From an uncultured bacterium (GTDB taxonomy: Bacteria; Planctomycetota; UBA1135; GCA-002686595), in NCBI GenBank assembly GCA_905480285.1, contig CAJQPT010000025.1, positions 1 through 37,135 of the forward strand: a stretch of DNA of 37,135 nucleotides, read 5' to 3'. The number at the start of each line of letters is the position of its first letter. Position 1 is the stretch's first letter. A model generated the notes under the pieces. That model had not been told where the DNA came from and did not search any database. It saw only the letters and a list, made by a program, of their open reading frames with translations. A program made the position numbers and the translations under genes. This document shows, piece after piece, positions 9,129-16,335 of the stretch.

Positions 9129-10325
9129 CTACGCCAGGACGGATTCGAAGCGTCCCACTGTGCACTGTGCGGCGAGCTCCGTTGGCTGACCGAGGATGGC
9201 GCTGGCGGCCGCGCGCCCCAGTCCCAGGGAGAGGGTCATCCCATGTCCCCCCAGACCGCAGCACCAGTGGAGGCCCCCGAGCCTTGGATCGGGGCCGAGA
9301 ATCGGTCGATCGTCGGGGGAGAGGTCCCTGAAGCCGCTCCAGCCCCGCTCGAGGGGAAGGGCAGCGCCCGGGCGGCGGACCCAACCGGCCACCGCCTCCG
9401 TGGCCATGCGCTCGATCTCCGGGTCCACGGGGTACAGGGGGGCCTGGGTCGAGGCCTCGAGCACGTCGCAGATGGAGATACCCCAGCGCGAGCCCTCACG
9501 GCGAATATAGAAGGCCGCGTCGTCGTCCCAGACCACCGGGGCGGTGTTGCCCCGGCCGGAGTCGGAGTCGGAGTCGGAGCCCGAGTCGGAGCTGGAGTCG
9601 GGGGCGGAGCCAGGGTCAGGCGAGGTCATGAACATATGGCGCCGGGTGGTCCGGAGCGGCAGGTCGACACCGAGACCCCGTGCCATCGGACCGCTCCACG
9701 CCCCCGCGGCGACGACGACGTCCTCCGCGTCGAGGAGTCGGCCGTCGTGGAGCCGGACGCCCCTGACGGCTCCCCGCTCGCTCACCACCTCCGCGTCTCC
9801 CGCGTTCCGCAGGAGGGTCACCCCGGCCCGCTGGGCGCTGCTGACCAGGGAGGCCACCAGTCGTTCGCCTCGGATCCTCCCGCCGCGCTCGAACCAGTAG
9901 GCTCGGCCCTCGAGCCGAAGGGCGTCCTCCGCCTCTCGGAGGTCTGGCGCCAGTCGGCGCAGGGAGGCGGCATCGGGGCGCGTCACGATCCCGCGGCGCT
10001 CGAGGTCCGCGGTCCAGCTCGGCGCGCCCGAGTTGAGCACCAGCAGGCCGGTCCGATCCACCAGGCTCTCCGCGTCAAGCCCCGCCGCGACGGGATCCTC
10101 GAAGAGCCGATCGGTCTCCAGCGCGAGCGCGCGGGTGATCGGGTCGTTCACGGCCACGCGCAGGATCTCCGCGCTGCGACCCGTGGAGTGGACGTCGTGT
10201 CGGCGCTCCCGTTCCACGAGGGTCACCTCGACCTCGCCGGCTTGGCCCTGGGAGCGGGCCAGGGAATGGGCGGTCGAGAGCCCTGCGATGCCGCCACCGA
10301 GGACGATGATCCGTCGACGGCTCAC
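9129..10325 (-). CDS. FAD-dependent amine/amino-acid oxidoreductase (DAO family)
   Basis: A 398-residue flavoprotein of the D-amino-acid oxidase/glycine oxidase/sarcosine oxidase type. These enzymes oxidise a C-N bond of an amino acid or N-methyl amino acid. It begins with the dinucleotide-binding loop GGGIAGLS (residues 10-17) and an acidic VVER-type strand end, has the ATG second FAD motif VVVAAGAWSGP, and ends with the family's FAD-contacting GLGGHGMTLS. An unusual acidic linker of mostly Ser-Asp (about 236-258) interrupts the substrate domain and is encoded by a hexanucleotide repeat. The start is a GTG at 10325, overlapping the TGA of the NUDIX gene as GTGA (10322-10325). There is no signal peptide, so it is cytoplasmic. 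The exact substrate cannot be read from the sequence. Confidence 0.9.
   Translation of the reverse strand: MSRRRIIVLGGGIAGLSTAHSLARSQGQAGEVEVTLVERERRHDVHSTGRSAEILRVAVNDPITRALALETDRLFEDPVAAGLDAESLVDRTGLLVLNSGAPSWTADLERRGIVTRPDAASLRRLAPDLREAEDALRLEGRAYWFERGGRIRGERLVASLVSSAQRAGVTLLRNAGDAEVVSERGAVRGVRLHDGRLLDAEDVVVAAGAWSGPMARGLGVDLPLRTTRRHMFMTSPDPGSAPDSSSDSGSDSDSDSGRGNTAPVVWDDDAAFYIRREGSRWGISICDVLEASTQAPLYPVDPEIERMATEAVAGWVRRPGAALPLERGWSGFRDLSPDDRPILGPDPRLGGLHWCCGLGGHGMTLSLGLGRAAASAILGQPTELAAQCTVGRFESVLA
9558..9606. repeat. Hexanucleotide (GAGTCG) repeat inside the DAO gene
   Basis: About seven imperfect copies of GAGTCG on the plus strand, read on the minus strand as alternating Ser-Asp codons. 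It produces the Ser-Asp linker of the flavoprotein. Because the period is six, unit gain or loss would not shift the frame. Confidence 0.75.
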
Positions 10326-10936
10326 GGCCGGGCCTCCGCTCCGTCATCCTCGAGGCCGTGGGACCTCAGGTCCAGGACCCGTAGCATCGCCGTGAGGACG
10401 AGAGAGTGGTCCACGGCACCGTCGAGGATGGCCGCCCGCATCTCCTCGAGCGACATGGTCCCCACGTGGATGTCCTCGCCGGGATCCTGAAGCTGCTCCC
10501 CGGAGCGGCGGCAGCCCTCGGCCAGGAAGTGGTGGCAGCGGTTGTTGAGGAAGGCGGGGTTGGGGGCGACGGCGCCCAGGGACCTCCATCGCTCGGCCAC
10601 GAAGCCGGTCTCCTCGCGGAGCTCGCGCTTGGCGGCCACCAGGGGCTGCTCGCCCGGGTCGATCATGCCGCCGGGGATCTCGATGGTGGGCGCGCCGACG
10701 CCGAAGCGGTGCTGCTTCACGACGATCACGTCCCGCTCGGCGGTGAGCCCGACGACGTTGACCCAGTCTGGAGCGTCGACGACCACGCGCTCCATACGCT
10801 GGCCAGTCCTCGGATTCTCGAGCTCTTCGAAGGTGGTGGTGAAGATCCGGTATTCGGTCCCCGCCCGGACACCGTGGCGCGGCCACGGCCTGGGGTCGGG
10901 GATCGACCGCGCTCCGGGTCGCTCGCTCTCAGCCAT
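10322..10936 (-). CDS. NUDIX hydrolase
   Basis: A 204-residue NUDIX hydrolase with a complete box at residues 90-112: G-x5-E-x7-R-E-x-x-E-E-x-G (GMIDPGE, then RELREETGF). Such enzymes cleave nucleoside diphosphates linked to another moiety. The spacing and the N-terminal EYRIFTTTFEEL and PDWVNVVGL segments resemble ADP-ribose pyrophosphatase-like members. An alternating His/Arg-Pro stretch at the N-terminus is not part of the fold. It starts at the ATG at 10936 and is the first gene of the minus-strand operon. Its stop overlaps the GTG start of the FAD oxidoreductase, so the two products are made together. A housekeeping role on FAD or ADP-ribose-type nucleotides for the flavoenzyme is possible but is inference. 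Confidence 0.93.
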   Translation of the reverse strand: MAESERPGARSIPDPRPWPRHGVRAGTEYRIFTTTFEELENPRTGQRMERVVVDAPDWVNVVGLTAERDVIVVKQHRFGVGAPTIEIPGGMIDPGEQPLVAAKRELREETGFVAERWRSLGAVAPNPAFLNNRCHHFLAEGCRRSGEQLQDPGEDIHVGTMSLEEMRAAILDGAVDHSLVLTAMLRVLDLRSHGLEDDGAEARP

Positions 10937-11064
10937 GGGAGCACGGTAGTCCGAGCTCGGGCGGAATGCACCGCTTGCTCGGCTGGGAACCTCATCAGAT
11001 CTCTCGACGGATCTCGAGGATGGGGGCGGGGTGGGCCGCGATCGGGTCCTATTCTCACCGCCCC

Positions 11065-12021
11065 ATGGGAAGCCGCGTCAGCTCCAGAGGCGCGCAGCCC
11101 ATCTCCACAGCACCTGCGGCGGACCACTCGGTGCGCGCGGGGCTCCTGGCCCTCACGGCCGTCCAGCTGTGCTTCGGGCTGTTTCCCGTCTTCGGCGCCC
11201 TGGCGATGGACCCGGCCACGGGCTTCTCACCCTTCGCCGTGGCAACCTGGCGCATCGCGGTCGGAGCGATCGTCCTGATGCTCCTTGCGGCGCTGCTCTA
11301 CCGGCGCCGTGCGCTCCCGGCCCTGCGGGACATGCCGACCCTGTTGGGCTTCGCGGTGCTCGGGATCGTGCTCAATCAGGGGCTCTTCCTGGAGGGCTTG
11401 CAGCGATCGACGCCCATGAACGCAGGGCTCGTGATCTGTCTGATCCCGGTGTTCACTTACACGGTGGCGGTCGTTCTCGGCAAGGAGGTGCTGCGGGGGC
11501 TGCGCGTGCTCGGCGTCGTCGTGGCGCTCCTCGGCGCCGTCCCGCTCTTCCTCTCGAGCGGGGGAGACCTCTCCTCCGAACACGCCTTCGGGAACCTGCT
11601 GATGGCCGGGAACGCCCTCTGCTACGCGATCTATCTGGTGCTCTCCAAGCCCCTCCTGCGCCGCATGCCGCCGCTGGTGCTGGTGGCCTGGATCTACGTC
11701 CTCTCGGTCCCGTTCCTGCCGCTCTTCTTCGTGGGCGAGTCCCTGGCACCTGAAGACGCGTCGAGGGGGGCGTGGCTGTCCCTCGCCTACGTCCTGGTCT
11801 TCCCGACGATCCTCGCGTATGCGCTGAACTCGTACGCGCTCGCGCGAGTCGAGGCCTCGACCACCGCCTTCTTCGTCTTCGCGCAGCCCATCATCACCGC
11901 CCTGGCCGCGGCGGTGCTGCTGGCCGAGCGACCGACCCCCGAGCTGGGCTTCGCGGCCCTCGGCCTGTTCACCGGGATGGCGCTCGTGGTCAAGCGCCCT
12001 GCGCCACGGCCCGCGGCGTAG
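11065..12021 (+). CDS. EamA/DMT-family transporter
   Basis: A 318-residue integral membrane protein with about ten hydrophobic segments arranged as two EamA repeats of roughly five helices each (about residues 20-150 and 165-310). It is a drug/metabolite transporter superfamily permease, likely exporting amino acids or other small metabolites; the substrate is not predictable. The family signatures NQGLFLEGLQRSTPMNAGLV in the first repeat and ALARVEASTTAFFVFAQPI in the second are clear. The ATG at 11065 is preferred because it leaves a short polar N-terminus before helix 1; the frame is open 33 codons upstream without coding character. It is divergent from the NUDIX operon (127-bp spacer) and lies 10 bases upstream of the thioesterase gene, with which it probably forms an operon. 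Confidence 0.92.
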   Translation: MGSRVSSRGAQPISTAPAADHSVRAGLLALTAVQLCFGLFPVFGALAMDPATGFSPFAVATWRIAVGAIVLMLLAALLYRRRALPALRDMPTLLGFAVLGIVLNQGLFLEGLQRSTPMNAGLVICLIPVFTYTVAVVLGKEVLRGLRVLGVVVALLGAVPLFLSSGGDLSSEHAFGNLLMAGNALCYAIYLVLSKPLLRRMPPLVLVAWIYVLSVPFLPLFFVGESLAPEDASRGAWLSLAYVLVFPTILAYALNSYALARVEASTTAFFVFAQPIITALAAAVLLAERPTPELGFAALGLFTGMALVVKRPAPRPAA

Positions 12022-12031
12022 ACTCGGTCCC

Positions 12032-12451
12032 ATGGAAGCCCCCGAGATCCCCGAGTTCCCGCAGTTCGTCCACGAGACCGTCACCCGCTGGTCCGACGAC
12101 GACAGCCAGGGCGTGCTGAACAATGCCGTCTACCTGACGCTGTTCGAGGAGGCGCGCCACGGCTTCAGCCGCGCCGCCGAGGTCCTCATCGACGGGGCCT
12201 TCCCCTTCCTCCTGGCCCAGACCAACGTTCGCTTCGTGGCGCCCGGCCGCGGTGGAGAGAGCGTGCGCGTTGAGCTCTCAACGGTCCACGTGGGCACCCG
12301 CTCCTTCCGCCAGGCCTACCGCGTCCGCTCGGCCGAGGGTGAGATCTGGGCCGAGGGCGAGGCCGCGCTGGTGTGCTACGACCCGGACACCATGGAGTCG
12401 GCGGAGATCCCGGCGGACCTCCGCGACGCCCTCGAGGCCATGAAGGGCTAA
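12032..12451 (+). CDS. Hotdog-fold acyl-CoA thioesterase (4HBT/YbgC-like)
   Basis: A 139-residue single hotdog domain of the 4-hydroxybenzoyl-CoA thioesterase class, which hydrolyses acyl-CoA thioesters. The active-site region DDDSQGVLNNAVYLTLFEEAR (residues 22-42) matches the family pattern D-x-D-x-x-G-x-x-N-N-x-x-Y-x-x-x-x-E-x-x-R, with Ser-Gln in place of the more usual Ala-Gln or Ser-Gly. The F-V-A-P strand after residue 60 fits the fold. The ATG at 12032 lies 10 bases after the transporter stop, which indicates co-transcription. The physiological acyl group is unknown. Its stop converges with the serine hydrolase gene across a 22-bp spacer. Confidence 0.92.
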   Translation: MEAPEIPEFPQFVHETVTRWSDDDSQGVLNNAVYLTLFEEARHGFSRAAEVLIDGAFPFLLAQTNVRFVAPGRGGESVRVELSTVHVGTRSFRQAYRVRSAEGEIWAEGEAALVCYDPDTMESAEIPADLRDALEAMKG

Positions 12452-12473
12452 GGGGCGTCCCGGGCGACGGGGC

Positions 12474-13790
12474 TCAGTCCGCGGAGCCGCCGCCGATCCC
12501 CAGGATCGCGCCGTAGACCATGTCCTCGTAGCTGCGGTAGACCTCGTAGGCCTCCGGGTCGTCGAAGGGCAGCAGCTGACTGAAGCTGAAGACCGCGATG
12601 CCGCGCTCGGGGTCGATCGTGTAGTAGGTGTTGAAGAGGCCGGACCAGTAGCCGACCCCTTCGGGCCGCGCGCCGTCCTCGCCGCCCACCTCGATCGCCC
12701 AGGAGAGGCTGTACCCGTCGTCGTACTCCTCGAGGGAGGTGCGCTCGCGTTCCTGCTGCTGCTCTGGATCAGGGGGCAACGTCACGCGGACTCCGTCCGG
12801 GAGTTGGTCCGTCATCATCAGGGACACCATCTCCTCGCCCAGGATCCTGACGCCGTCGAGCTCCCCGCCGTTGAGGAGACAGCGCAGGAACCGAGCGTAG
12901 TCCCGCGGAGTACTGAGCAGGGAGCCCCCCCCGTAGAAGCGCTCCATGGGGACCGGGCGGACGTCGGGCATGGGGACGAGCACGCCCGTGCCCGGGATCC
13001 GGGTGTGCAGGGTGACCCGCCCATCCATGAGCGGTTCGGTGAGGTTGTAGCCCGTGGAGTCGAGCCCGAGCGGTCCGAGGATGTGCCCCTTGAAGTAGGT
13101 GTCGAGATCCTCCCCTGAGAGGCGCTCCACGACCCTCGCCGCGACGCCCACGCCGCGGCCGTAGACCCACGCCTCGCCCGCGTCGAAGATCCGGCGAGGC
13201 TGGACACCGAACCCCCAGTCGTACTCTCCTTCCTCGAGCTTGTCCGGCAGCGGCATGCCCGTGATGGGGTTGAGGCGGATCTCCGCGAGGATCGTCGGGC
13301 TCGTGAAGAAGTAGGCGAAGCCGGACGTGTGCCGCAGCAGATCACGGAGGGTCAGGGGGCGGGCCGGGGGACGCCGGGTCCCATCCTCCTCGAGGATCTG
13401 GATCTGTCGTAGCTCCGGCATGATCTCCTCGAGCGGATCGTCCAGCCCGATCCGTCCCTGCTCGACGAGCTGCAGCGCCGCTGTCGCGGTGATGGCCTTC
13501 GTCATCGACTGGATCTCGAAGATGCTGTCGGGGGACATGGGCGTCGGGTCGCCGATGCCATGCACCCCGTGGGACAGGAACTCCTCCGCGCCGTCACGGG
13601 TGATCGTGCCCACCACGACGCCGGGGATCGAGGTCTGGTCGACGACAGCGCCCATGGCCTCGCCGCGGGCCAGGGACGAGGCTTCGAGGCGCTCCTGGAG
13701 CCGCGGCGCGGTGGAGGGCGCAGGGGTCGAGCAGGAGCCGGCGAGGAGGCCAAGGGCGACGGCGAGCGGCGCGGGCGAGCGGGGAGTCAT
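12474..13790 (-). CDS. Beta-lactamase-fold serine hydrolase, exported
   Basis: A 438-residue penicillin-binding-protein/beta-lactamase class C-like protein (pfam Beta-lactamase, often esterases or D-aminopeptidases). The nucleophile motif is S95-M-T-K98. The second motif is aberrant: VYGRG stands where YxN is usual. The third region YWSGLFNTYYTIDP occupies the place of the KTG/HxG strand. A signal peptide ending in LAGSC (Cys20) suggests a lipoprotein, although the -3 residue is Ala, making the lipobox weak. A Gln/Glu-rich loop (QQQERE) around residue 345 is an insertion. It is not convincing as a resistance enzyme, since family members in such genomes are mostly esterases or peptidases. It stands alone, convergent with the thioesterase gene. 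Confidence 0.9.
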   Translation of the reverse strand: MTPRSPAPLAVALGLLAGSCSTPAPSTAPRLQERLEASSLARGEAMGAVVDQTSIPGVVVGTITRDGAEEFLSHGVHGIGDPTPMSPDSIFEIQSMTKAITATAALQLVEQGRIGLDDPLEEIMPELRQIQILEEDGTRRPPARPLTLRDLLRHTSGFAYFFTSPTILAEIRLNPITGMPLPDKLEEGEYDWGFGVQPRRIFDAGEAWVYGRGVGVAARVVERLSGEDLDTYFKGHILGPLGLDSTGYNLTEPLMDGRVTLHTRIPGTGVLVPMPDVRPVPMERFYGGGSLLSTPRDYARFLRCLLNGGELDGVRILGEEMVSLMMTDQLPDGVRVTLPPDPEQQQERERTSLEEYDDGYSLSWAIEVGGEDGARPEGVGYWSGLFNTYYTIDPERGIAVFSFSQLLPFDDPEAYEVYRSYEDMVYGAILGIGGGSAD

Positions 13791-13940
13791 GGGGGCGGTG
13801 GCGAAGGGAAGGACGCCCGGCCGTGCGAGGTGTGCCAGGGCGCGGGACAGAGCCTAGCCGGATCGACCATCGGCTCCGATAGCGCGCCGCCGCCCGGTCA
13901 GGGAACCTCCGGGTGAGAGTGTCCGGGGCGCCGGGATGTC

Positions 13941-13980
13941 CCGCGGCCCCGCCCCCGGTGAACCGGAGGCGGGGCCGCGG
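13941..13980 (-). terminator. 18-bp hairpin 3' of the lectin-like gene
   Basis: A 13-bp perfect inverted repeat (13941-13953 with 13968-13980), one C/A position (13954/13967) and an inner 4-bp arm CCGG/CCGG around a 4-nt loop. In minus-strand RNA the C/A becomes a G-U wobble, giving 18 continuous pairs. It begins 42 nt after the stop at 14023, and no T-tract follows. A second hairpin (13994-14014, 9-bp stem, 3-nt loop) lies between it and the stop. The design matches the hairpin at 2394-2434. Confidence 0.8.
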
Positions 13981-13993
13981 AAATTCCTGGGGT

Positions 13994-14014
13994 CGGCCGT
14001 CCGCTGGACGGCCG
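13994..14014 (-). terminator. 9-bp hairpin immediately after the lectin-like gene
   Basis: Perfect 9-bp GC stem (13994-14002 with 14006-14014) with a GCT loop on the plus strand, starting 8 nt past the stop codon. It forms a tandem hairpin pair with 13941-13980 and could act in termination or 3'-end protection. Confidence 0.6.
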
Positions 14015-14022
14015 GCGGAGGG

Positions 14023-15312
14023 TCACTGGAAGGTGACCTCGAGCCCGTCCGTGAAGTTCGAGGTTGTTGAGCCGCCTACCGCGTCACGGTGCCAGGCCTG
14101 GAAGTTCCAGGTGTCGCCGGGAAGGACGCCCACGGTGCCGAGGGCGGGGTCGGGGAAGGCGGTGAGGTCGGCCGGGATGGTGAACTCGCCCGCTGGACCG
14201 CTGTTCACGATCTGCTGCTGGAAGCGCCCGACGGCGCCGCCGAGACAGAGATTGCCCTGGGAGCCGCCTGGGGTCGGGGCGAAGCCCTGCTGTCGAGACG
14301 TGATGAAGAACCCGAAGCTGTTGGCGGGTAGTCCGCTGGCCGTCAGGTTGAAGTCGTTCAGTGCGACAGAGGGCGACCCATCGGCGCCCATGGAACCCGC
14401 GGCGCCCGTGGAGTTCGGGTTGGCGGCGCAGTAGTTCGAGCCGAGGCCGCCGCCCGCGTACTCCACGAGGAAGCTGGTCGTGTTGACGTGGTTCTCCTCC
14501 GCGTCGTTCCACTGGCCGCTCCCGAACATCTCCGCGTAGTCCTCGGCGCCGCCGTTGGCTGCGTTGTTGTTGGGCTCGCCGGGGAACCAGTTGGTGAAGG
14601 TCGCATCGGTCCCGTCGATCCAGACCCAGCCGCCGTCGGGCTCGGAGTACTGGGGGTGGGTGGTGTCCTGGAAGAGTCCGACCCAGGGGCGCCCGACGGG
14701 CAGGTTGTTCACGACCCAGTCGAGATCGGCCTGGTCGGAGAGGACGGCGAGGCGGCCTGGCTGACCGAGCCAGACGAGGTCAGCGGCCCTGTCACGGGCC
14801 TGGGTCCAGGAGAGATTGTCGTCGACCAGCTCGTAGTAGCGGCCGTTGTTCGGGTTCAGGGCAGGGATGTACTCGGACAGGGTGAAGGTCCCCGTGCCGG
14901 TGCTCCCCACGGATCGAGAGCCAAAGCGGATCAGGTACTGCTGGCCCGCCGCTGCGGCGAATCGCACGTTCGAACCGATGTTGCAGTCGATCGCCGAGCA
15001 GGCGAGCTGCATCAGGTTGTTGCAGTCGTTGCCGTCATAGACGGCGACGCGCGTCTCGAGGGAGGTCTGGCCGCACACCTCCACGGTGACCCGGGCGTTG
15101 TTGGGCGCCGTCCAGAGGAACCAGACGTCCTTGCGGACGGGAAGGCCGTTGCAGTCGGAGAGGCCGGGGGTGGGCGTCGCGCTCGTGTTGTCGAAGGGGT
15201 GCGGCCCAAGGCCGGAGATGGGCTGGGCGTTGGCGCAGTCGTCCGCACCCTGGGCGAAGGCTCCGGAGACGGTGAGCGTGGCGAGGGCGAGCAGGTAGAT
15301 CGAGCGGCGCAT
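14023..15312 (-). CDS. Secreted three-domain protein with C-type-lectin-like domain
   Basis: A 429-residue exported protein. Residues 1-20 are a signal peptide. Residues 22-146 form a Cys-rich PPC-like beta domain with the pattern DDCANA, DVWFLWTA, VEVCGQTSLETRVAVYDG, and paired Cys at 105/110. Residues 155-286 form a C-type-lectin-like domain with the calcium/sugar motifs EPN (246-248) and WND (268-270), so mannose-type sugar binding is plausible. It has no Cys, so the usual CTLD disulphides are absent. Residues 294-428 (from YC to SNFTDG) form a module I associate with many secreted proteins of high-GC marine planctomycetes. A surface carbohydrate-binding role is inferred from EPN/WND. It ends in a tandem hairpin region. 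Confidence 0.88.
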   Translation of the reverse strand: MRRSIYLLALATLTVSGAFAQGADDCANAQPISGLGPHPFDNTSATPTPGLSDCNGLPVRKDVWFLWTAPNNARVTVEVCGQTSLETRVAVYDGNDCNNLMQLACSAIDCNIGSNVRFAAAAGQQYLIRFGSRSVGSTGTGTFTLSEYIPALNPNNGRYYELVDDNLSWTQARDRAADLVWLGQPGRLAVLSDQADLDWVVNNLPVGRPWVGLFQDTTHPQYSEPDGGWVWIDGTDATFTNWFPGEPNNNAANGGAEDYAEMFGSGQWNDAEENHVNTTSFLVEYAGGGLGSNYCAANPNSTGAAGSMGADGSPSVALNDFNLTASGLPANSFGFFITSRQQGFAPTPGGSQGNLCLGGAVGRFQQQIVNSGPAGEFTIPADLTAFPDPALGTVGVLPGDTWNFQAWHRDAVGGSTTSNFTDGLEVTFQ

Positions 15313-15426
15313 GGTCGGTGTGGAAGGAGGATAGAGAGGACCGTTGGACGGTAGCAGCGCCCCTTGGATCCCGCCATCCGCCCGCCCCTGGACCCTCCCG
15401 GTCCAGCCCTCAGCTAGCGCTGGCGC

Positions 15427-16335
15427 TCAGTTCGTGCAGAAGGCCCGGCTGTCGACGAACTCGCGCGTTCGCCGGACCTCCTCCTCGCAGACGCGCTGGC
15501 CGAGGTCACGCAGGTACGCGAGGTCCTGCGGCGCGAGCTGCCGCCAGCGCCGGGGGGGGACGATGGACTCGACGTCGTCGGCGCCGAGGCTCATGGCGAG
15601 CATCACGAGCGCGAGGAAGCTCCCGGCCTGGCTCGGGTGCTCACGGTCGGCTGCGTACAGGTCGAGGTCGGGCCGCTCGCGTCGTGCGATCCCGAAGGCC
15701 TCTCCGACCGGCACGACTTGAACGTTCTGCCCGAGCGCCACCCCTCGGTGGGCAGCGACGATCTCCTCCAACGACAGCCACCCCAGCCGCTCGTAGTCCC
15801 AGGTCATGAAGAGGACCGGGCGGGCTCCCGCATCCCGGACCAGCTCGATGAGCTTGCCTGCGTGCTCCTCAAACGAGGCCACGGTGGACTCGGGGATGTC
15901 CGCTTGGAGGACGACGACGTCCGCCTCACCGACGTCGATCCGGTCGAGCACCTCCTCACGATGCCAGTGGGTCTCCAGGGAGGCGCCGCCCTCGACGCAG
16001 GGCTCCACCGTGACCCCGCGATCCTCGCTGTCGAGGGCCGCGGCGAGCGGCTTCCAGAGGCCGCCGTTCCAGAAGGTGAAGCTGTTGCCCACCATGAGGA
16101 CGCGGCCCGGAGGGGGGACGTCCCAGCGGTGCGCCGGGCGAGCTTGGGCGTCCTCCGCTGTCGCCTCGCCGGGCGAGCTGGGAACCGCTCGGTCGGGGGG
16201 GAGCGGGGCCGCGCTACAGGCGGCGAGGGCGGGCACCGCGGCGAGGGCAGCCGGCCCCGCCAGCGCGCGGAGAACCGCGCCCGCAGCTGCCGGTCTCAAC
16301 GGTCGGCCCCGAGCTCGACCATGGCGTGCACCCAC
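15427..16335 (-). CDS. SGNH/GDSL-like hydrolase lipoprotein
   Basis: A protein of up to 302 residues with an SGNH-hydrolase fold. Block I is VGNSFTFWNGG with the nucleophile candidate Ser85, and the final block is DREHPSQAGSFLA with the Asp/His pair. Substrates of this fold are esters, often acetyl groups on polysaccharides. The N-terminus is a lipoprotein signal ending ALAAC (Cys40 from the long start). Two starts are possible: GTG at 16335, overlapping the upstream gene by 40 bp, or TTG at 16299, which forms a 4-base TTGA overlap with that gene's stop and starts right at the signal peptide. The longer form is listed; the TTG form fits the overlap style of the neighbourhood. It is translationally linked to the TPR/ASPIC gene in either case. 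Confidence 0.82.
   Translation of the reverse strand: MGARHGRARGRPLRPAAAGAVLRALAGPAALAAVPALAACSAAPLPPDRAVPSSPGEATAEDAQARPAHRWDVPPPGRVLMVGNSFTFWNGGLWKPLAAALDSEDRGVTVEPCVEGGASLETHWHREEVLDRIDVGEADVVVLQADIPESTVASFEEHAGKLIELVRDAGARPVLFMTWDYERLGWLSLEEIVAAHRGVALGQNVQVVPVGEAFGIARRERPDLDLYAADREHPSQAGSFLALVMLAMSLGADDVESIVPPRRWRQLAPQDLAYLRDLGQRVCEEEVRRTREFVDSRAFCTN

Noticed and set aside
6255-10490. A very long plus-strand open frame antisense to the PSCyt1 and DAO genes
   Set aside because: The minus-strand genes have clear domains and motifs. High GC leaves few stops in the antisense frame, and the antisense product is His/Gly/Val/Arg-rich without any family.
12474-13790. Antibiotic-resistance beta-lactamase
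   Set aside because: SxxK is present but YxN is altered and the third motif is of the esterase/peptidase type, so a resistance role is not supported.
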